A stretch of 23,069 bases of DNA from positions 1-23,069 of the forward strand of contig CALBGL010000058.1 of the NCBI GenBank assembly GCA_937892735.1. Reading direction: 5' to 3'. Under the pieces are notes generated by a model. It was not told where the DNA came from. It made no database searches and saw nothing but the letters and a program-made list of their open reading frames with translations. This DNA is from an uncultured Clostridia bacterium (GTDB lineage Bacteria; Bacillota; Clostridia; Lachnospirales; Bianqueaceae). Both the position numbers and the translations under genes were made by a program. Positions 7,574-14,156 of the stretch are shown piece by piece (position 1 is the stretch's first letter; the number at the start of each line of letters is the position of its first letter).

Positions 7574-9160
7574 TTAAAAAGTTACATGCTGTTCTACGTC
7601 TTTAATTAACTTCACTTCCAACGAGTCTACCAACGCTTTCAAACTGGCGCCGATGATATCTGTAGATACCCCAATCGTAGACCATTTCTCCCTGCCGTCT
7701 GTCGTTTCTATCAAGACTCGCACAATCGCAGCCGTGGCCTCTCGCGTATCCAAAATACGGACTTTATAATCCGTCAGGTAAATACTGCGCAGTGCCGGGA
7801 AGAATCCCTCCAATGATTCTCTAAGCGCCTTATCTAGCGCATTCACCGGTCCGTCCCCTTCCGCCGCCGTGATTTTCACCTGATCGTCAACCCGCACCTT
7901 GACCATCGCATACGCACTGAACGAAGAATCTCCGTTTCCCGCCTCCCCGATGACCTTAAAATCCTCGATTTCGAAAAAAGGACGATATCTCCCCAATTCC
8001 TTTCGCACCAACAGTTCAAAGGAACTCTCTGCGCCCTCAAATTGATAGCCGTCGTGTTCCAGTTCCTTGAGACGATCCATCATCCTCCGCGTCTCCTCGG
8101 ATTCCTTGGTAAGACCTGGCATGAGTTTCTGCAGTTTGTTCAGCAGATAGCTCCTGCCTGCCACCTCCGACATGAGGAAGCGTCTGCTGTTTCCCACAGC
8201 CTCCGGCGAGATATGTTCGAAAGATTTCGGATTCTTGTTCACGCCATCAATATGCATACCGCCTTTATGAGAAAAACTGGATCTCCCGACGAAAGGTTCC
8301 TTTTCCGCAAGTGTGATATTCGCCACTTCCGCAATATACCGCGCCGTCTGCGTCAGTTCCACCATCTTCTCCTGCGGAATACAGGAATATCCCATTTTCA
8401 GCTGCAGATCTCCCAACACGGTACATAGGCTGGCGTTCCCACACCTCTCTCCGAAGCCCAGGAAAGTTCCCTGCACATGATCGGCCCCAGCCAGTACCGC
8501 CTCCAGCGAGTTTCCCACGGCAAGTCCACAGTCATTATGACAATGGATTCCAATGGACGTACCCGGAAATCTCTCTTTCACCGCTAAAACGATCTGCCGG
8601 ACCTCATGCGGCATCGTCCCTCCATTGGTATCGCACAGCACCAGGCAGGAGGCTCCTCCCTCCTGTGCCGCCACAAGCGTCTGCACCGCATATTCCGGAT
8701 TCTTCTTATACCCATCGAAAAAGTGCTCCGCATCGAAGATCACTTCTCGGTTCCGTGAGACTACATATTGCACCGTCTCACGAATCATTCGCAAATTTTC
8801 ATCCAAAGAAGTTCGTATGATATCCGTCACATGAAAATCCCAACTCTTCCCGAAGATCGCTACCGCCGGCGTCTGCGCTGCCAACAACGCATTCACATAA
8901 GTATCTTCCTGCGGCGCGCTTTCCTTATGACAAGTGCTTCCGAACGCCACTAATTTGGCATGTTCCAACCGAAGTCCGCAAGCCCGCTCAAAAAACTCCA
9001 GATCCTTGGGATTCGAGGTAGGATTGCCTGCTTCCACATAATCGATACCCAGAGCATCCAGGCTTCTCAGGATCTTTATCTTATCCTCTACCGAAAACGT
9101 AATCCCTTCTGCCTGCGCCCCATCGCGCAAAGAGGAATCAAACAACACCACCTTTGACAT
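7574..9160 (-). CDS. cimA: (R)-citramalate synthase
   Basis: A 528-residue DRE-TIM metallolyase. The N-terminal barrel has the LRDGAQAEG motif (Arg12, Asp13), Glu43 in YVEAGNP, and the metal-binding HCHND (His206, His208) followed by GLAVGNSLEAVLAGA. A second half of about 150 residues matches the C-terminal regulatory domain of LeuA/CimA proteins. Length and the SSLRDGAQAEGITFSVEDK opening fit the long citramalate synthase family that condenses pyruvate with acetyl-CoA, not classical 2-isopropylmalate synthase (typically DTTLRDGEQ). It gives a threonine-independent entry to isoleucine. A homocitrate or isopropylmalate activity is possible but less likely. It follows a 125-base gap after ilvC that contains a strong hairpin. 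Confidence 0.88.
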   Translation of the reverse strand: MSKVVLFDSSLRDGAQAEGITFSVEDKIKILRSLDALGIDYVEAGNPTSNPKDLEFFERACGLRLEHAKLVAFGSTCHKESAPQEDTYVNALLAAQTPAVAIFGKSWDFHVTDIIRTSLDENLRMIRETVQYVVSRNREVIFDAEHFFDGYKKNPEYAVQTLVAAQEGGASCLVLCDTNGGTMPHEVRQIVLAVKERFPGTSIGIHCHNDCGLAVGNSLEAVLAGADHVQGTFLGFGERCGNASLCTVLGDLQLKMGYSCIPQEKMVELTQTARYIAEVANITLAEKEPFVGRSSFSHKGGMHIDGVNKNPKSFEHISPEAVGNSRRFLMSEVAGRSYLLNKLQKLMPGLTKESEETRRMMDRLKELEHDGYQFEGAESSFELLVRKELGRYRPFFEIEDFKVIGEAGNGDSSFSAYAMVKVRVDDQVKITAAEGDGPVNALDKALRESLEGFFPALRSIYLTDYKVRILDTREATAAIVRVLIETTDGREKWSTIGVSTDIIGASLKALVDSLEVKLIKDVEQHVTF

Positions 9161-9232
9161 ATCATAACCTCTTTCTTATTATTAAGTACCAAAATGCCGG
9201 TACTCTTCGTATCGGCAAGAGAATGTACAGAA

Positions 9233-9263
9233 GTTCGGCACAGCATTTCCTTCTGTGCCGAAC
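9233..9263 (-). other. Intercistronic hairpin between ilvC and cimA
   Basis: A perfect 11-bp inverted repeat (GTTCGGCACAG / CTGTGCCGAAC) with a nine-base loop sits in the only long gap inside the operon. In the direction of transcription it is followed by TTCTGTACATTC, not a run of U, so it is not a standard terminator. A shorter repeat, GTACC (9186-9190) with GGTAC (9199-9203), lies between it and cimA. It could be an RNA processing or stabilising stem, or a weak attenuator that sets the ratio of ilvC to downstream genes. Confidence 0.6.
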
Positions 9264-9285
9264 CCGCTCCCTATCGGCTTATAGA

Positions 9286-10302
9286 TTAGTTGTTGATCAG
9301 CTTGTCTTCCCCGTTCCAGCTATACAGTTTACGGATCTCTTCTCCCACAATCTCTGAAGGATGCTCTGCGGCCAGTTTTCTCATGGTCTTAAAATGAACC
9401 TGACCGCCCGCAGGAGACATATCCAGCAGGAAGTCCTTGGCAAAGGTGCCGTCCTGGATATCCTTCAGGATCTTCTTCATGGCTTTCTTCGTATCCTCGG
9501 TGATAATCTTGGGCCCTGTGATATAGTCGCCATATTCCGCCGTATTGGAGATGGAGTAACGCATACCGGAGAAACCGGATTGATAGATCAAATCTACGAT
9601 CAGTTTCATCTCATGAATACACTCGAAATATGCGTTTCTGGGGTCATACCCTGCTTCTACCAGCGTCTCATATCCTGCCTGCATCAGCGCGCAGACACCG
9701 CCGCAAAGCACTGCCTGCTCCCCGAACAGATCGGTTTCCGTCTCGGTACGGAAGGTCGTCTCCAATACACCAGCCCTCGCGCCGCCAATACCCAACGCGT
9801 AAGCCAATGCCAAATCCTGCGCCTGCCCTGTTGCATTCTGATGTACTGCTACCAGACAAGGCACGCCCTTACCCGCCAGATACTCGCTGCGAACCGTATG
9901 CCCAGGTCCCTTTGGCGCTACCATCGTCACATCCACATTTGCCGGAGGCACAATGCAACCGAAATGAATATTGAAACCATGCGCAAACATCAGCATGTTG
10001 CCTGGCTCCAGATTCGGCTCAATCTCATTCTTATACAACTCTGCCTGCTTCTCATCATTGATCAAGATCATGATGATATCGGCCGCTTTTGCCGCTTCCG
10101 CAGACGTCATGACCTGGAGTCCCGCTGCCTCGGCTTTCGCCCAGGACTTACTGCCCTCGTATAGACCTACGATGACCTTAATACCGCTGTCCCGCAGATT
10201 CAATGCATGCGCATGTCCCTGACTGCCATAGCCGATAATCGCCACGGTCTTATCCTTCAAAAGTGTCAAATCACAGTCCTGTTCATAAAAAATTGCTGCC
10301 AT
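9286..10302 (-). CDS. ilvC: Ketol-acid reductoisomerase, class I
   Basis: A 338-residue short-form (class I) enzyme that rearranges and reduces 2-acetolactate and 2-aceto-2-hydroxybutyrate. The Rossmann motif is GYGSQGHAHA (24-33). Active-site residues are visible: His108, Asp191 and Glu195 (DLFGEQ), Glu227 and Glu231 (FECIHEMKL) and Ser252. The loop after the second beta strand reads VGLYEGSKSW (45-54), where NADPH enzymes usually have a basic residue such as VGLRxGS; Tyr48-Glu49 suggests a shift towards NADH. The ribosome binding site GAGGAGGG overlaps the end of ilvN and the ATG lies five bases after the ilvN stop, so the two are translationally coupled. Confidence 0.97.
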   Translation of the reverse strand: MAAIFYEQDCDLTLLKDKTVAIIGYGSQGHAHALNLRDSGIKVIVGLYEGSKSWAKAEAAGLQVMTSAEAAKAADIIMILINDEKQAELYKNEIEPNLEPGNMLMFAHGFNIHFGCIVPPANVDVTMVAPKGPGHTVRSEYLAGKGVPCLVAVHQNATGQAQDLALAYALGIGGARAGVLETTFRTETETDLFGEQAVLCGGVCALMQAGYETLVEAGYDPRNAYFECIHEMKLIVDLIYQSGFSGMRYSISNTAEYGDYITGPKIITEDTKKAMKKILKDIQDGTFAKDFLLDMSPAGGQVHFKTMRKLAAEHPSEIVGEEIRKLYSWNGEDKLINN

Positions 10303-10307
10303 AATAA

Positions 10308-10832
10308 TTAACCCTCCTCAAATTTGTTATACTGATCGATTTGCTTGCTTCCTCTCTCCAGAGCCGTAATACCCGTTCTAACGAACTCCTTGATCACACC
10401 GTAGTTATCGAGAAGCGCGATAAACTCCCGCACTTTACTGGAATCTCCAGTAATCTCAATCACCAAGGATCTCGGCGCTACGTCTACAATCTTTCCTCGG
10501 AAGATATCCACAAACTGAATGATTTCTGCTCGATTTCGCGGATTGGCCTCCACCTTCACCAGCGCAATTTCACGAAATACCGCGCGCTCCGGATGCAGCT
10601 CGATCACCTTAATGACATCCACCAGCTTATTCACTTGTTTCTTGATCTGTTCCAGCGCCTGCCGGTCTGCCGTCACAGTCACCGTCATACGTGAAATCTT
10701 GGAATCCTGCGTCTCACCGACAGTCAAGCTGTCGATATTGAAACCACGCCTGCTGAACAATCCGGCTACTCTAGCCAACACACCAGGATTGTTTTCCACC
10801 AGGATGGACAGCACCGTAGACTGATTCTCCAT
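10308..10832 (-). CDS. ilvN: Acetolactate synthase, small regulatory subunit
   Basis: A 174-residue protein: an N-terminal ACT domain (STVLSILVENNPGVLARVAGLFSRR, about 4-75) that in this family binds valine for feedback inhibition, and a C-terminal domain (about 85-160) that stimulates the catalytic subunit. The start is the ATG at 10832, preceded by AGGAGGTGAATGG. The open frame continues upstream to 11207, but that part is the T-box leader RNA and is not protein. It is the first gene of the operon, eight genes from its partner ilvB, an unusual split since the two are adjacent in many bacteria. Confidence 0.96.
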   Translation of the reverse strand: MENQSTVLSILVENNPGVLARVAGLFSRRGFNIDSLTVGETQDSKISRMTVTVTADRQALEQIKKQVNKLVDVIKVIELHPERAVFREIALVKVEANPRNRAEIIQFVDIFRGKIVDVAPRSLVIEITGDSSKVREFIALLDNYGVIKEFVRTGITALERGSKQIDQYNKFEEG

Positions 10833-10867
10833 CCATTCACCTCCTACATCCGTTTTCGTTGGAACCG

Positions 10868-11172
10868 CAATATACACAAAGCCCCGTCCCAGACACATAT
10901 GTCTAAAAGGGACGAGGCTTATTCCACGCGGTACCACCCTACTTGCCTGCTTTGCAGACCTCTCATTACGCACTGACTCGTGCCGCCTGTAACGGGAGCT
11001 CCCGGCAACGCCTACTGCATTCAGCATTGCAGCTCCGGAGTGAGTCCAAAAACAGTTCCCGACCGATTTGCACCAAACATCGGCTCTCTGTACGCGGATG
11101 GCTGTTCCGGAATGTCTCCATCTTCGCATTTCACATATATACTGAAGAGAAGAATAAAAATCCCTCCAGATT
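10868..11172 (-). promoter_or_regulatory. T-box riboswitch leader, leucine-type specifier
   Basis: The leader RNA of the branched-chain operon. It holds the T-box sequence AGGGTGGTACCGCG (10927-10940), whose UGGU bulge can pair with an uncharged tRNA ending in ACCA, and upstream AGAGAG and TTTGGTG elements like those of Stem I. Just before CACTCCGGAGCTGC (Stem I closing strand) lies GGA-CTC-A, with CTC at 11042-11044. I read CTC as the specifier codon (leucine), the same codon as in the B. subtilis ilv-leu leader. Uncharged tRNA-Leu would favour the antiterminator and allow transcription. The T-box call is firm; the codon is a reading of loop position without a folded model. Confidence 0.9.
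10876..10918 (-). terminator. T-box regulated terminator before ilvN
   Basis: GCCTCGTCCC (10918-10909) pairs with GGGACGGGGC (10890-10881) through ten pairs with one G-U, enclosing a smaller AGACA/TGTCT hairpin, and is followed by TTTGTGTATATT. The left arm overlaps the 3' part of the antiterminator, so the two folds compete, as expected for a T-box. Confidence 0.8.
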
Positions 11173-11178
11173 AAATTT

Positions 11179-11207
11179 ATTATAATCACTTCGCCGGACA
11201 CTGTCAA
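11179..11207 (-). promoter_or_regulatory. Promoter of the ilv-leu operon, TTGACA-17-TATAAT
   Basis: Minus-strand TTGACA (11202-11207) and TATAAT (11179-11184) with exactly 17 nt between, a full consensus sigma-A promoter. Transcription would start near 11172, giving a leader of about 340 nt before ilvN. Confidence 0.9.
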
Positions 11208-11328
11208 GCATTTTTTTATTTTTTTTATGATTTCCCAAAGTTTTTTCGACAGAATCCCTTTTTAAGACGGTAATATCTCAGAACTTACGTCTCCTCCCCT
11301 TCTCCACGGCGAAAACGCACAGTTTCAA

Positions 11329-11375
11329 AAAGAGGCCCGTAAAAAACAAAACCTTGTTCTTCCACAAGCCTCTTT
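11329..11375 (-). terminator. Possible terminator after rpsU
   Basis: An inverted repeat AAAGAGGC / GCCTCTTT encloses a smaller CTTGT...ACAAG hairpin followed by TTTTGTTTTTT on the minus strand. Either stem gives a hairpin plus U-tract about 100 bases after the rpsU stop and about 125 bases before the ilv promoter. I cannot tell which stem is used. Confidence 0.45.
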
Positions 11376-11474
11376 CATTCGTCAGCTCTCACAAGCATCC
11401 GCTTTCTTACAGGAGCCCAAAAATGGAAAGGACGCGCGCAAGCCATCTTACAACACGTCCAACCAAATTCATCA

Positions 11475-11651
11475 TTAATTATACTTTCTCTTGCGAGCCG
11501 CCTCAGACTTCTTCTTACGCTTCACGCTGGGCTTCTCGTAATGCTCTCTCTTGCGTACTTCCTGCATAATGCCAGCCTTGGCACAGCTTCTCTTAAAACG
11601 ACGAAGAGCGCTATCTAAGGTTTCATTCTCCTTAACTACGACGTTCGACAT
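11475..11651 (-). CDS. rpsU: 30S ribosomal protein S21
   Basis: A 58-residue basic protein that matches bS21 in length and sequence: MSNVVVKENETLDSALRRF, then FKRSCAKAGIMQEVRKREHYEKPS and a lysine/arginine-rich tail. It is a component of the small ribosomal subunit near the anti-Shine-Dalgarno end of 16S rRNA. The ATG at 11651 gives the family length and is preceded by GGAGGGTGGAG; upstream in-frame starts would add unrelated residues. It has its own promoter at 11723-11751, between it and yajC. Confidence 0.97.
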   Translation of the reverse strand: MSNVVVKENETLDSALRRFKRSCAKAGIMQEVRKREHYEKPSVKRKKKSEAARKRKYN

Positions 11652-11722
11652 GTCACTCCACCCTCCCTCTTGCTGTGATTGTGCATACAACTAAGGGTAT
11701 TTATTCATAAGCACTGCACCAT

Positions 11723-11751
11723 AGTATACAGTATCTGGGAACAGAAGTCAA
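11723..11751 (-). promoter_or_regulatory. Promoter of rpsU, TTGACT-17-TATACT
   Basis: Minus-strand TTGACT (11746-11751) and TATACT (11723-11728) are separated by 17 nt, downstream of the yajC terminator. Confidence 0.75.
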
Positions 11752-11772
11752 GAGATTTTCTAACATTTTTTA

Positions 11773-11798
11773 GAAAAGCGCGGAAAACTTTCCGCGCT
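11773..11798 (-). terminator. Terminator after yajC
   Basis: AGCGCGGA / TCCGCGCT forms an eight-pair GC-rich stem with a six-base loop six bases after the yajC stop, followed by TTTTCT on the minus strand. It closes the tgt-ybaK-yajC cluster. Confidence 0.8.
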
Positions 11799-11803
11799 GC
11801 CTC

Positions 11804-12271
11804 TTAGTTCTTCTTTTTACCGAAGGGGCTCTTTTTTTTCTTATCTCCCTTCTCCAAGATGTACTGATCATAAGAATCCAGCTGATCTTCCGCCAGATCT
11901 TCCCCGATCACCGCATCCTCGGGTGCCTTCTCCACCTCTTCATAGGTCTTCTGCGTCAGATCTGGCTCTTCTTTGGCCAGCACCTGATCTCGACGAACCG
12001 GAATGATGATACTACGGTTGGTTCCAAATTCCACCATCAGATTATCATTCACCACATTCACAACTTTACCATACATGCCATTATTCAATAATACCCAATC
12101 CCCATTGACGATGGCATTCTGCATGTTCGTCGTCTCCTTCTGACGCTTCCGCTGCGGACGAATCAATACAAAATACAAGATCACAAAGAAAATCGCGTAG
12201 ACCGCGAGCAACGGCAGCATGCTTCCCATACCCTGCTCAGTAGTCGCCGCATCAAGCAACACATTGAACAT
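11804..12271 (-). CDS. yajC: Preprotein translocase accessory subunit YajC
   Basis: A 155-residue single-pass membrane protein. After a short N-terminal stretch comes a membrane helix (about 18-37, MLPLLAVYAIFFVILYFVLI) followed by the family signature RPQRKRQKE and a small cytoplasmic domain (VNGDWVLLNNGMYGKVVNV). The last 50 residues are an acidic then lysine-rich tail (GDKKKKSPFGKKKN), longer than the roughly 110 residues of E. coli YajC. YajC associates with SecDF at the Sec translocon. It follows tgt and ybaK, a common arrangement (tgt-yajC). The start has AGGAGG nine bases upstream, and a likely promoter of its own lies at 12311-12339. Confidence 0.93.
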   Translation of the reverse strand: MFNVLLDAATTEQGMGSMLPLLAVYAIFFVILYFVLIRPQRKRQKETTNMQNAIVNGDWVLLNNGMYGKVVNVVNDNLMVEFGTNRSIIIPVRRDQVLAKEEPDLTQKTYEEVEKAPEDAVIGEDLAEDQLDSYDQYILEKGDKKKKSPFGKKKN

Positions 12272-12310
12272 AACCCTAACCCTCCTGGATATCTAGTGCA
12301 TAACAGATAC

Positions 12311-12339
12311 ATTATACCTTGTTTTCAGCTAAAAAACAA
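12311..12339 (-). promoter_or_regulatory. Possible internal promoter before yajC, TTGTTT-17-TATAAT
   Basis: A perfect TATAAT (minus strand, 12311-12316) with TTGTTT 17 nt upstream (12334-12339) in the ybaK-yajC gap. The -35 match is only TTG. The same bases can form CTTGTTTT...AAAACAAG, an A/U-rich hairpin. Confidence 0.5.
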
Positions 12340-12342
12340 GCC

Positions 12343-12831
12343 CTATTTTTCGTTTTCCTCACACACCTTCTCAAACCGAGCTCCGCACGCCTCCGCAAGC
12401 TGTATGGGGTTCACGGCAATCGTCGTCCCTTTCCGTCCGCCGCTCACATAAATCGTATCAAACCAACGAGCCGTCTCGTGAATCACCGTAGGATATTGTT
12501 TTTTCATTCCAATAGGGCTGCATCCACCCCGCACATACCCTGTCACGGCGGTGATATCCTTCACAGGAATCATCTCGATGGATTTCTCTCTCAATACTCT
12601 GGCCGCCGCCTTCAAATCCACAGAAAGCTCTACCGGAATCACCAACACATAATTGGCGCCGCTCTTCCCCCGCATCACCAGTGTCTTGAAAGACTGCTCC
12701 CTCGGTACGCCATTTTGATCTGCCACATGGATTCCATCCACAAAGTCCTCACACTCATATTGGAATACTTCGTAAGGAATCTTGCGGCGATCCAGAATGC
12801 GCATAGCATTCGTCTTCGTTTCCTTTCCCAT
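12343..12831 (-). CDS. ybaK: YbaK/EbsC-type aminoacyl-tRNA deacylase
   Basis: A 162-residue protein of the YbaK/EbsC family, which hydrolyses mischarged Cys-tRNA(Pro) in trans and so protects proline codons. Family features: the conserved Lys in FKTLVMRGKSGANYVLVIP and the GGCSPIGMKK loop, both forming the substrate pocket of the INS-like fold. Length is normal (about 155-160). Its ATG overlaps the tgt stop (TAATG), so the two are translationally coupled; pairing a tRNA proofreading enzyme with a tRNA modification enzyme fits a decoding-fidelity operon. Exact amino-acid specificity is inferred from the family. Confidence 0.92.
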   Translation of the reverse strand: MGKETKTNAMRILDRRKIPYEVFQYECEDFVDGIHVADQNGVPREQSFKTLVMRGKSGANYVLVIPVELSVDLKAAARVLREKSIEMIPVKDITAVTGYVRGGCSPIGMKKQYPTVIHETARWFDTIYVSGGRKGTTIAVNPIQLAEACGARFEKVCEENEK

Positions 12832-13967
12832 TACAAGCCCAACTCCTGGTATCCTTCCAGCCGCTCCCGCAGAAAACTGTTATAGCGCTGTTCTTCAATC
12901 GCCATTCGAATCCTCTCCATCAGATGATTGTAATAATAAAGATTATGCAACACGCACAGCCGCATTCCCAACATTTCCTTCGCTTTCAAAAGATGCCGAA
13001 TATACGCTCTCGAATAATGCTTGCAGGCCGGACAGCCGCATTCCGCGTCAATTGGCTCCATATCTCTCTCATATTTCGCATTCCATAGATTGAGTTTTCC
13101 TCGATCCGTATATACATGGCCATGACGCCCATTCCTAGCCGGCAGCACACAATCGAAGAAATCGACGCCTCGATGGACTGCTTCCAAGATATTCACCGGG
13201 GTTCCCACCCCCATGAGATACGTTGGCTTCTCCCTGGGAAGTTCCGGGACTACTATATCCAAAATGCGGTACATTTCCTCATGGGATTCTCCAACCGCCA
13301 GCCCTCCAACTGCATATCCATCCAAATCCAGCTCTCGAATCGCCCTGGCATGCTCGAGTCTCACATCCTCCAAAACACCGCCCTGGTTGATTCCAAACAA
13401 AAGCTGATTCGGATTCACACGATCTTCCAGTTGATTGAGCCTTTGCATCTCTTTCTTGCAACGTTCCAACCAACGTGTGGTACGTGCCACCGAATTCTCA
13501 ATATAAGTACGATCCGCCCTACTGGGCGCGCATTCATCGAAAGCCATCGCAATCGTAGATCCCAGATTCGACTGAATCTTCATGCTTTCTTCTGGTCCCA
13601 TGAAGATTTTGCGTCCATCCACATGAGAAGAAAACGTAACACCCTCTTCTCGAATCTTTCCCCGCAGCGCCGTCAGCGAAAACACCTGAAATCCGCCCGA
13701 ATCCGTCAAGATGGGACGATCCCAATTCATAAACCGCCGGAGGCCTCCTAATTCGTGGATCAGTTGATCTCCAGGACGCACATGAAGATGATATGTATTT
13801 GAAAGCTCTACTTGACAGCCTATCTCTTTCAGATCCATAGAAGATACGGCTCCCTTGATGGCTCCTGCCGTTCCCACATTCATAAAAACGGGCGTCTCAA
13901 TTACGCCATGCACCGTCATAAGACGCCCTCTCTTCGCATTTCCATCTTGTGTTAAAATCTGATACAT
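12831..13967 (-). CDS. tgt: tRNA-guanine transglycosylase
   Basis: A 378-residue bacterial TGT, full length, that replaces guanine-34 of GUN-anticodon tRNAs with preQ1 on the way to queuosine. The substrate-binding/acid Asp is Asp89 (ILTDSGGFQVFSL), the nucleophile is Asp262 (FFDCVLPARNGRHG), and the zinc site is Cys300, Cys302, Cys305 and His331 (ECGCPACKHYS, LHNLYYY). The ATG is preceded by AAGGAG. It is the first gene of tgt-ybaK-yajC and is driven by the promoter at 14007-14035. No preQ1 synthesis genes lie in the window. Confidence 0.97.
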   Translation of the reverse strand: MYQILTQDGNAKRGRLMTVHGVIETPVFMNVGTAGAIKGAVSSMDLKEIGCQVELSNTYHLHVRPGDQLIHELGGLRRFMNWDRPILTDSGGFQVFSLTALRGKIREEGVTFSSHVDGRKIFMGPEESMKIQSNLGSTIAMAFDECAPSRADRTYIENSVARTTRWLERCKKEMQRLNQLEDRVNPNQLLFGINQGGVLEDVRLEHARAIRELDLDGYAVGGLAVGESHEEMYRILDIVVPELPREKPTYLMGVGTPVNILEAVHRGVDFFDCVLPARNGRHGHVYTDRGKLNLWNAKYERDMEPIDAECGCPACKHYSRAYIRHLLKAKEMLGMRLCVLHNLYYYNHLMERIRMAIEEQRYNSFLRERLEGYQELGL

Positions 13968-14006
13968 CTATACAAACTCCTTCTCGACAAATCAATCTCC
14001 ATTCTC

Positions 14007-14035
14007 AGTATACCTTTTTTTCTCAGGAAATGCAA
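14007..14035 (-). promoter_or_regulatory. Promoter of tgt-ybaK-yajC, TTGCAT-17-TATACT
   Basis: Minus-strand TTGCAT (14030-14035) and TATACT (14007-14012) are separated by 17 nt, about 40 bases before the tgt start codon. Confidence 0.7.
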
Positions 14036-14072
14036 CGTCTTTTCCCAAAGTTTACTCTTTCCTCAAAAAAAC

Positions 14073-14101
14073 TTGACAACCCCGCAGTTCCTCCCTATAA
14101 T
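14073..14101 (+). promoter_or_regulatory. Promoter of the XRE-cupin gene, TTGACA-17-TATAAT
   Basis: A full-consensus sigma-A promoter: TTGACA at 14073-14078 and TATAAT at 14096-14101 with a 17-nt spacer. Transcription would start near 14108, inside the dyad at 14107-14139. So strong a promoter on a regulator gene suggests it is held down by repression. Confidence 0.85.
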
Positions 14102-14106
14102 ATGTT

Positions 14107-14139
14107 TAGAATCACTAAACTTTTAAGTTAGCGATTCTA
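14107..14139 (+). promoter_or_regulatory. Operator-like dyad before the XRE-cupin gene
   Basis: TAGAATCACTAA (14107-14118) and TTAGCGATTCTA (14128-14139) are inverted copies with a single mismatch over 12 bp and a nine-base centre. The dyad covers the predicted transcription start, a position where a bound dimer would block initiation. It is the best candidate for an autorepression site of the adjacent gene; in RNA it would form a hairpin at the 5' end. Confidence 0.65.
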
Positions 14140-14156
14140 TAGAAAGGGAGATTGCT

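Noticed and set aside
6386..7609. 407-residue open frame opposite leuC
   Set aside because: It is antisense to a fully conserved leuC gene, has a composition with many His, Arg and Cys typical of shadow frames, and lacks a ribosome binding site.
9233..9263. Rho-independent terminator between ilvC and cimA
   Set aside because: The stem is strong but is followed by TTCTGTACATTC and not a U-tract, and the downstream genes have no visible promoter of their own.
10833..11207. In-frame N-terminal extension of ilvN of about 125 residues
   Set aside because: It covers the T-box leader and terminator and has no ribosome binding site at its start; the ATG at 10832 has AGGAGG and gives the normal IlvN length.
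12319..12885. 188-residue rightward open frame over ybaK
   Set aside because: It is antisense to ybaK, has no ribosome binding site and encodes a low-complexity His/Arg-rich product.
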